Positions 8,427 to 18,591 of a stretch of 64,000 nt of DNA are shown here, piece by piece. The stretch is from assembly GCF_002019605.1 (NCBI RefSeq), contig NZ_KV917368.1, forward strand, positions 2,571,574-2,635,573. The letters are read 5' to 3'. Source of the DNA: Alkalihalobacterium alkalinitrilicum (GTDB taxonomy: Bacteria; Bacillota; Bacilli; Bacillales; Bacillaceae_F). The position numbers were made by a program, and so were the translations under genes. Numbering within the stretch: the stretch's first letter is position 1; the number at the start of each line of letters is the position of its first letter. The notes under the pieces were generated by a model. It was not told where the DNA came from. It saw nothing but the letters and a program-made list of their open reading frames with translations, and did no database searches.

Positions 8427-9377
8427 TTACCTATTTTTTGTCTTAGCTAACCAAGCCCCACCTATAACTCCAGCATCATTCCCTAATGTTGCTGGTACAA
8501 TGGAAACACTTTGGGCCACTCGGGGTAACACAAATAACTGAAAGTGATTTTCTAATGGCTTCAGTAATGTTTCACCAGCTTTAGAAACCCCACCACCAAT
8601 AACTATTTTTTCAGGGTTAAGGGAATTGGCTAAATTAGCAAGTGCAAACCCTAAATAATATGTAATATGATCAATGACTTTCAAGGCACACTCATCGTTT
8701 TTCTCAGCCGCTTCGAACACCATTTTGGCATTTATATTTCCATTTGCTAACAAGCTATTTGGAAAATCACTGACAAATTCTTTAGCTATTCTAGATATTC
8801 CTGTTGCAGAACTGATTGTTTCAAGGCAACCCGCTTTTCCACAATTACATGGAAATCCACCTTTTGGTATCGCTGTAATATGACCAATTTCACCGGCCAT
8901 TCCATTTACTCCATGTACGATTGAACCATTCACAATAACCCCTCCGCCAACTCCAGTTCCTAAAGTAACACATAATAAATTTTTAGCTCCATTACCAGCA
9001 CCACGCCACATTTCACCTAAAGCAGCAATATTAGCGTCATTGTCAATTGTTACTGGAAGACTTGTATCCATTTCTAAACGATCTTTTAAATGGAAGTCTT
9101 TCCAACCAATATTAACGGCTTGATAAATATATCCTGTTTCCATATTGATAAACCCAGGTGCTCCCATTCCAATTGAATGTAACCGATCTTTGGAAACTCC
9201 TAGGTGTTCTAACGCTTGATCAATCCATTTTGCTATATCAGTTGTAATATTTGTTCCACCATTAGTTGTATTTGTTGGAACTTCTCCCTTAAATATTATA
9301 TCTCCATACGGATCGACAAACGCTAACTTGATTGTTGTACCGCCGAGGTCTACCCCGACAAACCATTTTGTAACCAT
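8427..9377 (-). CDS. glcK: Glucokinase (ROK family)
   Basis: 316 residues; ATP-dependent phosphorylation of glucose. N-terminal phosphate-binding VGVDLGGTTIKLAF (residues 8-21), the ROK zinc site with CNCGKAGCLE near 173-182, and VIGGGVSKAG near 266. Linked to yqgQ (4-nt gap), exactly as in B. subtilis yqgQ-glcK. No carbohydrate transport genes adjoin, so it probably serves internally released glucose; the GH15 enzyme at 19.6 kb is a possible source. Confidence 0.93.
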   Translation of the reverse strand: MVTKWFVGVDLGGTTIKLAFVDPYGDIIFKGEVPTNTTNGGTNITTDIAKWIDQALEHLGVSKDRLHSIGMGAPGFINMETGYIYQAVNIGWKDFHLKDRLEMDTSLPVTIDNDANIAALGEMWRGAGNGAKNLLCVTLGTGVGGGVIVNGSIVHGVNGMAGEIGHITAIPKGGFPCNCGKAGCLETISSATGISRIAKEFVSDFPNSLLANGNINAKMVFEAAEKNDECALKVIDHITYYLGFALANLANSLNPEKIVIGGGVSKAGETLLKPLENHFQLFVLPRVAQSVSIVPATLGNDAGVIGGAWLAKTKNR

Positions 9378-9381
9378 CTAA

Positions 9382-9579
9382 TCAACCTTTCTGTTGCTCA
9401 CGTTGTTCTTTCTTTAGAATAAGCAAAGCAGCTTGATATGACTGTTTATCAACCATCCCTGATTCGTACAACTCTCGAATTTCATCTTCCATCATTAAGG
9501 AATCTACACTTCGATTTTTTGTATAAATAAATGTCCCGAATTTTTTTAATAATTGTTGAACATCATAGAACGTATTCAT
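9382..9579 (-). CDS. yqgQ: YqgQ family protein (DUF910)
   Basis: 65 residues from the ATG at 9579, which has AAGGAGG 9 nt upstream; earlier GTG and ATG codons are too close to that site. Small helical protein with FGTFIYTKNRSVDSLMMEDE, typical of the YqgQ/DUF910 family conserved upstream of glcK in bacilli. Soluble, function unknown. Its stop is 4 nt from the glcK start. Confidence 0.85.
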   Translation of the reverse strand: MNTFYDVQQLLKKFGTFIYTKNRSVDSLMMEDEIRELYESGMVDKQSYQAALLILKKEQREQQKG

Positions 9580-9723
9580 TATCATCACCCTCCTTACACA
9601 TTATATCAACTTCTATTTCATCAACAAATATTTCAATATACAATTGTTTATTAATTTGTCACATAAAAAAGCCCTTATTTGTTCTAACATATAAAGAGAA
9701 CATTTTATAAGGGGGACTCATTT

Positions 9724-9939
9724 ATGGACAGCTTTACTTATTTTATTTTAGGATTACTTGTACTAGTAAGTGCAGTAATTATCGCAGTTTATTGTATAAA
9801 TAAAAAGAAATCATTTGTCTTAGCTATTGTTTTAATAGCTGTTGGATTTATTTTAGCTTTTATTGGTTTATTTAACTCAGAACACGAAGAATCTCAAAAC
9901 GCTGTATCATCCATTGAAGACGTTAAACACGATTGGTAA
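9724..9939 (+). CDS. Small two-TM membrane protein, hypothetical
   Basis: 71 residues with two hydrophobic helices (about 6-24 and 30-50) and an acidic C-terminal tail. RBS AAGGGGGA lies before the ATG. It is divergent from yqgQ and convergent with the next gene, whose stop is 3 nt away. Not recognised. Confidence 0.65.
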   Translation: MDSFTYFILGLLVLVSAVIIAVYCINKKKSFVLAIVLIAVGFILAFIGLFNSEHEESQNAVSSIEDVKHDW

Positions 9940-9941
9940 AA

Positions 9942-10451
9942 TTAGAAAAATTTGAAAATCGCTATCAACATAAAAAATAATAATGGTAAATAGGAAATAA
10001 ATTCAAATCTCCATATTTTTTGTAATATTTCATATTGAATAAGTTGTCCTAACAGGATGGAAAAATAAAAAAAGAGAACAGAAATGAAATGAAGCCAAAT
10101 GCCTACCTCTCTTATTTTCCATTCGATACCAAATAACAAAAATAAAAAAAACAATACACCCCATAACACTCGTGACTGTCGATGAAAGTAACCCATCATC
10201 GGATGAAAATGGATGAAAGCAAGTGCGACCATAGCTAGAGTGACAAGACCGACTAATATTTCAATGAATTGTAGAGAAAATACTGACACAAAGCGACCGA
10301 TAATATAGCCTAAATAAACGGTAAATGCAAAAAACATAGTGACAAGAAACACTTGAAGTCGAATTGGCATTATTCTTTTTGATATCATTAATCCACCAAT
10401 GGCGAATCCCATAAAAATACTGTAAAATATTCCTACCATGCCATTAATCAT
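9942..10451 (-). CDS. Hypothetical integral membrane protein, about 5 TM
   Basis: 169 residues, strongly hydrophobic, with about five transmembrane segments (near 5-22, 30-50, 58-80, 93-108, 118-165). The motif IHFHPMMGYFHRQSR between helices 3 and 4 is histidine-rich. ATG preceded by AAGGAGGAAC. Stands alone, convergent with a small membrane protein gene. I do not recognise the family. Confidence 0.65.
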   Translation of the reverse strand: MINGMVGIFYSIFMGFAIGGLMISKRIMPIRLQVFLVTMFFAFTVYLGYIIGRFVSVFSLQFIEILVGLVTLAMVALAFIHFHPMMGYFHRQSRVLWGVLFFLFLLFGIEWKIREVGIWLHFISVLFFYFSILLGQLIQYEILQKIWRFEFISYLPLLFFMLIAIFKFF

Positions 10452-10536
10452 TATTGTTCCTCCTTCTTAATAGTGAAACAAGCCTTTTTTCATCTATATG
10501 TGAAAAAAAAATGAATAAGACACTAAAGTAAGAGGA

Positions 10537-10684
10537 GATAAAGTGAACCTCATTGAGTGTGGATTTTCCTTCATCCCCATCAATGTTATCTAGAACCTAT
10601 TGTGGTGTCACTGGAGGCCTAACACCTACTTTGTCTTCCTTATTTCCTCAAAGCCTTGAGGTGGGAGTCTTTGCGCAAGTTAAG
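10537..10684 (+). repeat. Dispersed repeat copy R2
   Basis: Same orientation and layout as R1: starts GATAAAGTGAACCTCATT, contains CTCAAAGCCTTGAGG and ends TTGCGCAAGTTAAGG. It also shares an ACACTAAA block just upstream with R1. The middle differs from R1. It ends about 24 nt before the YueI-family start codon and so may form part of its leader. Confidence 0.6.
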
Positions 10685-10707
10685 GAGATAAAATAAAGGA
10701 GTGTAAC

Positions 10708-11106
10708 ATGGAAGATAAACTAAAAGATATTATTAACCGTGGTCTATACGGCAATCCTGAAATTAAATCAGAAGAACGTAATCTATTCTTAACTACCATT
10801 ATTGAACGTATTCACCTTGCCTTAACGAAACGTCAAGTAATTCATAAGGGAATGTATGACCAGGCAGTGACCATTTTAAATACCGCTCATAACATTCGCA
10901 TATACATTAACGGAAACTTATCGTATCATCTTTATTCAAATTATGTGAAAGAAGCCAATAAATATAATGTACCGTTTACAATCGTTAATGCGAATGAAGA
11001 AACACCGATTGGACTCGTCATTGCAACCGAAAACCTAGCTATTAATAAATCAGAAATATTTATTAAAGATGACTTTTATCAAATAGATTTCGATTTAAAA
11101 AAGTAA
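10708..11106 (+). CDS. YueI family protein (DUF1694)
   Basis: 132 residues, soluble alpha/beta protein. The N-terminal ERNLFLTTIIERIHLALTKR and the central RIYINGNLSYHLYSNYVKEA, followed by ETPIGLVIATENLAI near residue 95, match the DUF1694/YueI family of Firmicutes, whose role is unknown. RBS GGAGTG precedes the ATG closely. Monocistronic; its stop codon lies inside a strong bidirectional terminator shared with the spoVAF-like gene. Confidence 0.82.
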   Translation: MEDKLKDIINRGLYGNPEIKSEERNLFLTTIIERIHLALTKRQVIHKGMYDQAVTILNTAHNIRIYINGNLSYHLYSNYVKEANKYNVPFTIVNANEETPIGLVIATENLAINKSEIFIKDDFYQIDFDLKK

Positions 11107-11130
11107 GCTAAGCATATGCTTAGCTTACTT
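11101..11130. terminator. Bidirectional terminator
   Basis: Perfect 30-nt palindrome with AAGTAAGCTAAGCAT as one arm, followed by TTTTT on the plus strand and preceded by AAAA, between two convergent genes. Confidence 0.85.
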
Positions 11131-11148
11131 TTTTTGAATTTAATAAGA

Positions 11149-12612
11149 TTAACGATCAGGATCAAGTGGGTGTATTCCAGTTGGTCTTCGATTTTTTAAC
11201 GGAATCGGTGATCGCAATAAAACATCACGAAACCCTCGGTAGGAAAAAGGCAGGAACGGCCATAAATATGGTGTTTGAAAACCTTTCATACTTGTTAATA
11301 AAAGAATAAATAAGACAACTCCAACTACATATCCACCTAAGCCAAATATCGCAGTACTTATTAATAAAAGCACTCTTATTAACCTATTGGCTAAACTTAA
11401 TTCATAGCTTGGCGTTGCGAATGACCCCACAGCAGCAACGGCTAGATATAAAACAACTTCTGGTGAAAACAAGCCTACTTCAATAGCAACTTCACCAATT
11501 AATATCGCAGCAACCAACCCGAGTGCAGTCGCCAGCGCACTAGGCGTATGGATAGCAGCCATTCTCAACATTTCTATACCAATTTCCGCTAATAAAAATT
11601 GAACATATATAGGGACTTGCCCTTCATCATTCGGTCCAATATAAGCTAACATTTCTGGAAGTAGGTGTTGATTTGTCGCAAATAAATACCAAAGAGGTAG
11701 TAAAAAAATTGATGCCCATACAGCTGTAAAACGAACAGCTCTTAAAGCTGCACCGATGATTGGTTTTTGACGGTATTCCTCAGCATGTTGTAAATGGTGC
11801 CAAAACGTTGTCGGTGTGATCATGACACTCGGAGAACCATCGACCATAATAACAACGTGTCCTTCAAATAAATGAGAGGCAACGACATCTGGACGCTCTG
11901 AATACCGTACCATTGGATAGGGATTATAATGTTGCCCGAAAATAAATTCCTCTATCGTTTTATCTCCCATTGGTAGTCCGTCTGTATCAATTAAATCAAG
12001 CGCTTGACTAATTTTATCGACAATATTAGGATCAGCAATATCTTCTATGTACGCTATACATAAATCTGTTTTTGACCTTCTCCCCACTCGTTTATATTCG
12101 ATCCTTAACGTACGGTCACGAACTCTTCTACGAGTCAAAGCTGCATTTTCAACTAGCGTTTCTACATATCCATCTTTGGCTCCACGAATTACTTGTTCGG
12201 TATCAGGCTCTTCAGGACCTCTTACTGGATATGTTCTCGTATCCATTAAAATAATTTGATCCAATCCATCCACAACCAAAGCAGCTTGTCCTGCTAAAAC
12301 ATCATCAACAATTGCATCTAAATCATCATTTGTATCAATTTCAACATATGGTATACGAGTATGTGTAAGGGTTTTTAATGGGTCTCCTTGTAAATCTTCC
12401 GGTTTCAGCAAAAGAAGTTCTCGTTGTATTTGTGTTAATGAAAAGTCTTTAGCAAAGCCATCAACGACAAAGAGAGCCATTGGAACCTTCCCATACTCTA
12501 AATCCAAATGGATTATATCGAAACTTTTATCCACACCAAGCGCTTCTTTTAAATACTGTATATTCTCCTCAATACTTTTAGAAACAGGATGTAAAATATT
12601 CTTTTTTGCCAA
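11149..12612 (-). CDS. SpoVAF-like spore germination protein (GerA family)
   Basis: 487 residues from TTG 12612, chosen because GGAGG lies 9 nt upstream and overlaps the codons any earlier start would use. Soluble N-terminal half with RTYPVRGPEEPDTEQVIRG near residue 125 and VGRRSKTDLCIAYIEDIADP near 175, then TM segments near 280-300, 335-350, 355-400 and 405-445: the GerA/SpoVAF A-subunit fold. Closest in character to SpoVAF, an inner-membrane protein of dormant spores that acts with GerA-type receptors in germination. No spoVA or gerXB/XC genes adjoin, so it is an isolated copy. Confidence 0.8.
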   Translation of the reverse strand: MAKKNILHPVSKSIEENIQYLKEALGVDKSFDIIHLDLEYGKVPMALFVVDGFAKDFSLTQIQRELLLLKPEDLQGDPLKTLTHTRIPYVEIDTNDDLDAIVDDVLAGQAALVVDGLDQIILMDTRTYPVRGPEEPDTEQVIRGAKDGYVETLVENAALTRRRVRDRTLRIEYKRVGRRSKTDLCIAYIEDIADPNIVDKISQALDLIDTDGLPMGDKTIEEFIFGQHYNPYPMVRYSERPDVVASHLFEGHVVIMVDGSPSVMITPTTFWHHLQHAEEYRQKPIIGAALRAVRFTAVWASIFLLPLWYLFATNQHLLPEMLAYIGPNDEGQVPIYVQFLLAEIGIEMLRMAAIHTPSALATALGLVAAILIGEVAIEVGLFSPEVVLYLAVAAVGSFATPSYELSLANRLIRVLLLISTAIFGLGGYVVGVVLFILLLTSMKGFQTPYLWPFLPFSYRGFRDVLLRSPIPLKNRRPTGIHPLDPDR

Positions 12613-12677
12613 AGTAAATCGCCTCCACTTCATATACATTTTTTGCAAAAGTGGTAGTTTTAATGCAAAAAAAGAAA

Positions 12678-12719
12678 TGGTGTCAGGATACCTTCATTAA
12701 ATGAAGGTATCTGACACCA
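12678..12719. terminator. Long hairpin GGTGTCAG type, probable terminator
   Basis: Inverted repeat TGGTGTCAGGATACCTTCAT against ATGAAGGTATCTGACACCA, 20 bp with one bulged G, between the M42 peptidase stop and the spoVAF-like start on the same strand. The GGTGTCAG core recurs in bacilli as a dispersed palindrome; a TGTCAGGCACC block is also seen at 25100. Confidence 0.6.
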
Positions 12720-12731
12720 ATTGTTATAATA

Positions 12732-13772
12732 TTATTTAGAGAATAGATAGTGATACACTAGCTTCCACGTGTTTACGAGGGAATCAAAGTGTGTTCTTTC
12801 ATGAGCATGTGATGCATCAATACCAGGGCCAACTAATCCATGAATAATATCATGACCCGAACGAATGGCAGCCGAAGCATCTGAACCATAATAAGGGTAA
12901 ATGTCTACAGCATAGTTTAGATTCTGTTCTTTTGCAATTTGAACTAATTTCTTTCTCAAACCAATATGGTACGGTCCACTAGAATCTTTGGCACAAATAG
13001 AAACACAATATTCTGTTGTAGCTTGTCCGTCCCCTATTGCCCCCATATCAACGGCTAAATATTCAACAGTTTCAGGTGGTATATTAGAGTTACCTCCATA
13101 ACCGATCTCCTCATTATTCGAAATCAGAAAATGTGTCGTATACGGTAGTTTCCGTTGTTCTTCGATAATTAATTGAATCGTGTTCATCAAGATAGCAACA
13201 CTAGCTTTATCATCAAGGTGGCGCGATTTCACAAAACCATGGTCCGTAACTTGAAACCTAGGATCAAAAGAGACAAAATCTCCCACTTCAATTCCTAATT
13301 CACGTACTTCGTTTGCATTTGTAACGGGTGCATCGACACGAACTTCTATATTTTTTTCATCGCGTTTAATTTCACCAGCATTTTTATACACATGAACTGA
13401 AGACTGGTGTATCAGGATCGTCCCTGTATATTCTTTTCCTTCACTCGTTTCAATTTGACAATATTCACCTTCAACTGCGTTCCAACGAAATCCACCAATC
13501 ATCGTTAAACTTAAGCGACCATCGCTTTTTATTTCCTTAACCATTGCCCCTAACGTATCCACATGTGCTGTTATCATCTTATGTTCTCGGTCATTTTCAC
13601 CAGGAAGCGTCACAATTAAACCACCTTTACGATTTCTCTGCATTTTTACACCTAAAGGCTTTAATTGATTTTCTACAGCAGCAATCACTTTTTCCGTATT
13701 CCCTGAAGGGCTTGGAATGTTAACTAGCTCTTCAAGTGTATCGATCACATTTTGCACATTAAATTTTTCCAT
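12732..13772 (-). CDS. M42 family metallopeptidase (glutamyl aminopeptidase / YsdC-like)
   Basis: 346 residues; dinuclear zinc/cobalt aminopeptidase of the PepA/FrvX/YsdC group. Metal ligands visible: TAHVDTLGAM (His, Asp) near residue 68, RHLDDKASVA near 180, catalytic NNEEIGYGGN near 217, AVDMGA near 240 and the C-terminal AHERTHFDS His near 320. Start ATG 13772 has AGAGGAT just upstream; an upstream TTG is inside the RBS. Cytosolic peptide turnover. Ends in a long hairpin. Confidence 0.88.
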   Translation of the reverse strand: MEKFNVQNVIDTLEELVNIPSPSGNTEKVIAAVENQLKPLGVKMQRNRKGGLIVTLPGENDREHKMITAHVDTLGAMVKEIKSDGRLSLTMIGGFRWNAVEGEYCQIETSEGKEYTGTILIHQSSVHVYKNAGEIKRDEKNIEVRVDAPVTNANEVRELGIEVGDFVSFDPRFQVTDHGFVKSRHLDDKASVAILMNTIQLIIEEQRKLPYTTHFLISNNEEIGYGGNSNIPPETVEYLAVDMGAIGDGQATTEYCVSICAKDSSGPYHIGLRKKLVQIAKEQNLNYAVDIYPYYGSDASAAIRSGHDIIHGLVGPGIDASHAHERTHFDSLVNTWKLVYHYLFSK

Positions 13773-13869
13773 GTAAGATCCTCTTTTCAAATTTATTAAT
13801 CATATTACACATTTTTATTACATAAACATAACTGAATAATAGGCTGTCTATATCCATTGGAGGTAGCAT

Positions 13870-14739
13870 ATGAACAAGAAACTACTTTTCATAAGTACTT
13901 TATTTATTATTGTTGTTATTTTATTGCTGACTTTATTTGATAGAAACTCTGCTTCTTTAGAAACGCTTACATTCGAACCAATCGATGAGCAAGTAGAATA
14001 TATTAATGCGAATACATCATTACAATTTCTTACGATTGAAGATGAAGATGAATATTCGATCGATTGGAGCATTGGTTCACAATTAAACCAAAATGCTTAT
14101 TTAAGAAAAGATATTTCCTTCTTATTCGAAGATGGTAGATTGACGCAAGTAATGTCAAAGTTGGAAAAGAATAAACAAGAATTAAAGACAAGAAAAGTCA
14201 TAGAAGGTGAGGATAGTGGTCACTTTCAAGCTTTATCTTTCCACCACTCTGAAATTCATTATCCGAACGATGACATTAAAAGTCGATTAACAATTAGTTG
14301 TGATGAACTGTATATCATTGATTCACCATTAAGTCCTATACGGTCCTTCAAAGAACCATCTGACGAAAAAGAACTAGAAGGAAAAAGAATTCTCGATTAT
14401 ATCGTTGAGCAACAATTAGCATATATTTGGAAAGGCATGTTGAATTACTATAACATTAATGAAGATCAGTACACGTCTTTTCCAATAACTAATCTATGTA
14501 AGTATAAGGAACTCCCTAACCTAACTGAAAATGAAACAACTAAATTAATTCATAAGATTTGGGAAAGTATATACAAGGAATATTTTTTTGGTATGCAAGA
14601 AGCACATAATTTAGGAATTCAACCTGTTGGTAGTACTGTTCCACTTGTTTTACTCTCCAAAAACAATGATCATTTCATCATTCTTTTTCAAACGATAAAA
14701 GAGGAAAAAGTTCAGCATATCAAAACCTTACCGTTCTAA
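13870..14739 (+). CDS. Hypothetical membrane-anchored protein
   Basis: 289 residues with an N-terminal membrane anchor (about residues 4-23, LLFISTLFIIVVILLLTLF) and a polar, acidic outside domain without recognisable motifs. Strong RBS GGAGGTAG before ATG 13870. Its 3' end overlaps the convergent gluP gene by 12 bp. I do not recognise the family; no lipobox. Confidence 0.62.
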   Translation: MNKKLLFISTLFIIVVILLLTLFDRNSASLETLTFEPIDEQVEYINANTSLQFLTIEDEDEYSIDWSIGSQLNQNAYLRKDISFLFEDGRLTQVMSKLEKNKQELKTRKVIEGEDSGHFQALSFHHSEIHYPNDDIKSRLTISCDELYIIDSPLSPIRSFKEPSDEKELEGKRILDYIVEQQLAYIWKGMLNYYNINEDQYTSFPITNLCKYKELPNLTENETTKLIHKIWESIYKEYFFGMQEAHNLGIQPVGSTVPLVLLSKNNDHFIILFQTIKEEKVQHIKTLPF

Positions 14740-16278
14740 TTTCTCTTTTAATTCGCCATACGGCTCTTCTGTCGGTGAGTAAAATAATGCTTCATTGACA
14801 GCTTCAAGGGCCTTTTCTATTTCACCTAACTCGACGTATACTAAAGCGAGATTATAGTGTGCTTCATGAAAATCATGACGTAATTGAACCGTACGATTAA
14901 AACTGTCTTTTGCTTCGGTAAATTTACTTAGATGTACTTCGGTATATCCTAATAAAAAGTGTAGTTCAGGAATTTCAAGTTTTCTTCCTTTCAAACTTAA
15001 TAATAATGGGTATGCTCTATCATACTCTTCTTCCTCTAGTAGTTCCTGAACAAACTGTAAGTGTACAATAGGTGACCCTGTCTTTTGTTCATTCATCGTT
15101 CCAAATACAAATAATCCATATCCTACACAAACGATAAAACCAAACAAGATGAATTGTCTAATACGAACGGTCTGCTTCGGCAGCTGTACTACAAATGAGG
15201 CCAAGAAACCTCCTAATAAACCACCAATATGAGCCCCGTTATCTATCATTGGAACTAAAAACCCTAAGCTAAGGTTAATCACTAGAATAACGATAACACT
15301 CATTCCCATTGTTCGAAAAAATAATTTACGGTGATTAACTCCAAAGTACAACAATGCTCCAAAACAACCAAAGATGGCACCAGAAGCACCCGCTGCAACT
15401 TGTTCATTAAAGGCATAACTAGCTATAGACCCAAATAAACCTGCGACTAGATAAATAAACAAAAAACGCCAACTACCATAAATCCTTTCTACCGCACTAC
15501 CTAAATAGAAAAGAGCAAAGGAATTCATAAAAAAGTGAAGAAAACCGATATGTAAAAACATCGCTGTTAAAAGGCGCCAATACTCACCTGCTTCAATTAA
15601 AGGGTTGTATTTAGCTCCAAATTCGATTAAAGTTAAAATTCTCATACTTCCGCCATTAATTTCAAGTAACCCGAACATTATTGAGATTACAATTAATAAA
15701 AAATAAGTAAACCTCGGTTTTCCGAATGTAAAAATCGCTTTCTCTGCATTCAATCTTTCTTCAGCCTTAGCTACAACTTCTTTTCTTAACCTTCTGATTT
15801 CTTGTTGAATTTCTTCAACATCTATACCTTCCGTATCTACTCCATCAGCGTCTAATTCCATTGAGATTTGTAACCGCTCAAGTTCACTAATTTTACTCCC
15901 GTACTCAGCTTCAATCAAGTATGAGTGCATTACCGTTTTTTGCTGAGCAGTCGTAGTAGGTTTTACAAATAAATGCTCTGAAGAATCAACAGGACGATAT
16001 GTTGAGACATATATATTTTCGGCTTCTATCTTACGAGAACTAAGTTGTCTCCGTAACCCATTGAACTTAACTAAAGTCGTTTTCATATCTTCTTTCAAGC
16101 GATTACTCCAATTAATATCTTTACGTATAATTCGAATAATCTTAGAAGGTTCATGATCTTCTTCTTCTAACCATATTTCGTTACAGTTTGGATTAACTTC
16201 AATAACTCGCATCCCTTTATGAATGACTAGATGGTGGACAAGTTGCCAGTAAAATAAATCATGTTGCAAAACGTCCAT
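14728..16278 (-). CDS. gluP: Rhomboid intramembrane serine protease GluP (YqgP) with TPR tail
   Basis: 516 residues. A cytosolic N-terminal domain (1-185) precedes a rhomboid core with about six helices: GGEYWRLLTAMFLHIGFLHF-type region near 225-245, catalytic serine in AGASGAIFGCFGAL near 297 and catalytic histidine in NGAHIGGLLGGF near 348. Residues 400-510 form TPR-like helices (LHFLLGYTEVHLSKF, AHYNLALVYVELGEIEKAL). In B. subtilis GluP cleaves membrane substrates including the Mg transporter MgtE with FtsH. The HAD gene lies 4 nt upstream in the same operon. Confidence 0.9.
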   Translation of the reverse strand: MDVLQHDLFYWQLVHHLVIHKGMRVIEVNPNCNEIWLEEEDHEPSKIIRIIRKDINWSNRLKEDMKTTLVKFNGLRRQLSSRKIEAENIYVSTYRPVDSSEHLFVKPTTTAQQKTVMHSYLIEAEYGSKISELERLQISMELDADGVDTEGIDVEEIQQEIRRLRKEVVAKAEERLNAEKAIFTFGKPRFTYFLLIVISIMFGLLEINGGSMRILTLIEFGAKYNPLIEAGEYWRLLTAMFLHIGFLHFFMNSFALFYLGSAVERIYGSWRFLFIYLVAGLFGSIASYAFNEQVAAGASGAIFGCFGALLYFGVNHRKLFFRTMGMSVIVILVINLSLGFLVPMIDNGAHIGGLLGGFLASFVVQLPKQTVRIRQFILFGFIVCVGYGLFVFGTMNEQKTGSPIVHLQFVQELLEEEEYDRAYPLLLSLKGRKLEIPELHFLLGYTEVHLSKFTEAKDSFNRTVQLRHDFHEAHYNLALVYVELGEIEKALEAVNEALFYSPTEEPYGELKEKLER

Positions 16279-16282
16279 TGCC

Positions 16283-17032
16283 TCACCCTTTCATGGATTG
16301 GTCATTCTTTAGTAGATTCAATACTTCCGTTAGTTTTTCAAAAGTAGCAAGTGGTTGGTGTTCAGTTGTTGCTGGCATTCCTCTTGTATTCAAATAGATT
16401 GCGTCCCACCCCGCTTCGATGGCACCACAAATATCGTGTTCCCAAGAATCCCCTATAAACAATTTCTCACCAGAATGACTCAGTCGTTCTAGAGCCAAAT
16501 CAAATATAGCTCGATTTGGTTTAGCAACTCCTAATTCTTCTGAGACAAAAATATGTTCGTCACAAATGAAATTTTCCAAGCCTAATTTCTTTACTTTTCG
16601 GTATTGAGTATCTGCTGTACCGTTGGTTATAATCCCAACTGTAATATTTCGTTGTTTTAGTTCATTCATAATCTCGATTAACCCTTCAAAAGGTTCACTA
16701 AATGAACTAACTATTTCATAGTAATGGGCATGAAATGCATCTGCTTCATCGTCAGAATAAGGTAAATGATATTGTTTCATCGTATCATGGTAGCGCCAGC
16801 GACGATATGTTCTTGCATCAATTTGCTTTGTTTCAAATTGCTTCCAATAAATATCGCTATATGATTTAAAAGTTTTAAACCATACAGATATGTCGATTTT
16901 GTTCACTAGCTGGTTTGTTTCTAACCACCTCTGTTGCTGCTGTTCAAGACAATAACAAATTGCCTTTTCAAAGGCCTCTTCATGACTGAATAATGTATTG
17001 TCTAAATCAAAACAAATAGTTCTCCACCGCAT
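16283..17032 (-). CDS. HAD family hydrolase (YjjG/phosphoglycolate phosphatase-like)
   Basis: 249 residues. HAD motif I FDLDNTLFSHEEAF (Asp 9 and 11), motif II GIITNGTADTQYRK near 128, motif III lysine in VAKPNRAIFDLALERL near 165 and motif IV FIGDSWEHDICGA near 188; a helical cap lies between I and II. Predicted cytosolic phosphatase for nucleotides or small phosphosugars; substrate not deducible. Coupled to gluP (gap 4 nt). Confidence 0.83.
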   Translation of the reverse strand: MRWRTICFDLDNTLFSHEEAFEKAICYCLEQQQQRWLETNQLVNKIDISVWFKTFKSYSDIYWKQFETKQIDARTYRRWRYHDTMKQYHLPYSDDEADAFHAHYYEIVSSFSEPFEGLIEIMNELKQRNITVGIITNGTADTQYRKVKKLGLENFICDEHIFVSEELGVAKPNRAIFDLALERLSHSGEKLFIGDSWEHDICGAIEAGWDAIYLNTRGMPATTEHQPLATFEKLTEVLNLLKNDQSMKG

Positions 17033-17095
17033 TTCACCAACCCCCTTTCCTTATTATACCAAGATTAAGGCCTTCCTCACCACTTATACGATACG

Positions 17096-17132
17096 AAAAA
17101 GGCACTGTCTTTATAAATGACTGTGCCTTTTT
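17096..17132 (-). terminator. Terminator after the yqgO-like gene
   Basis: AAAAAGGCACTGTC / GACTGTGCCTTTTT inverted repeat with one mismatch; T-rich on both sides, so it can act in both directions. Confidence 0.8.
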
Positions 17133-17146
17133 CAATATTATTTTAT

Positions 17147-17344
17147 TTATGCATTATTCGTCGTTTCCGTTCTAGGACTAAACATGATTTGAGACATAAA
17201 CTTCTGTCTTAAACCAGGAATTTTCATCGTAAGTCTCACTGCCGACTTTCTAATCCATTGTTGTCCAAGTAATACATTAAGAATTCGATAACGAAAGCGA
17301 TAGACAAAATAGGCAATTACAATCATAGATAAACGAGATAACAT
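17147..17344 (-). CDS. Small YqgO-like protein
   Basis: 65 residues from ATG 17344, with GAAGGAGGAG upstream. One hydrophobic N-terminal stretch followed by a basic region (YRFRYRILNVLLGQQWIRKS), so probably a small amphipathic or membrane-bound protein. In B. subtilis the small gene yqgO sits between gluP and yqgN, the same relative place; I base the name on position and size only. Confidence 0.5.
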   Translation of the reverse strand: MLSRLSMIVIAYFVYRFRYRILNVLLGQQWIRKSAVRLTMKIPGLRQKFMSQIMFSPRTETTNNA

Positions 17345-17393
17345 ACAATCTCCTCCTTCGCTCATAATTTGCCTTATTTCAGTTTCATTTATT

Positions 17394-18431
<1,038 letters not shown>

Positions 18432-18489
18432 TCACCATTTGTAAATACTTGTGCAAAGTAGCGTCACTAACTATTCTCTCTCAACTGCA

Positions 18490-18591
18490 TTAAAGTAATA
18501 AAAACAATAGAGCTCCAGCGATACCTCCCGTTCCTGTACAAAATAAGGTAACTGTATCGTTATTTACAAACGGTAACCCTTTGATCCTCAT
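18490..18591 (-). CDS. Tiny ORF, 33 aa, hydrophobic C-terminus
   Basis: Starts with ATG 18591 whose ATGA overlaps the stop of the preceding tiny ORF. The product ends in TGTGGIAGALLFLLL, which looks like a short membrane-inserting helix. No RBS of its own; it would rely on translational coupling. Not recognised; may not be a gene. Confidence 0.3.
   Translation of the reverse strand: MRIKGLPFVNNDTVTLFCTGTGGIAGALLFLLL

Noticed and set aside
18439-18456. Rex operator upstream of ldh
   Set aside because: Only the outer TTGT and CAA parts fit the TTGTGAA-N4-TTCACAA consensus; too weak to list as a site.
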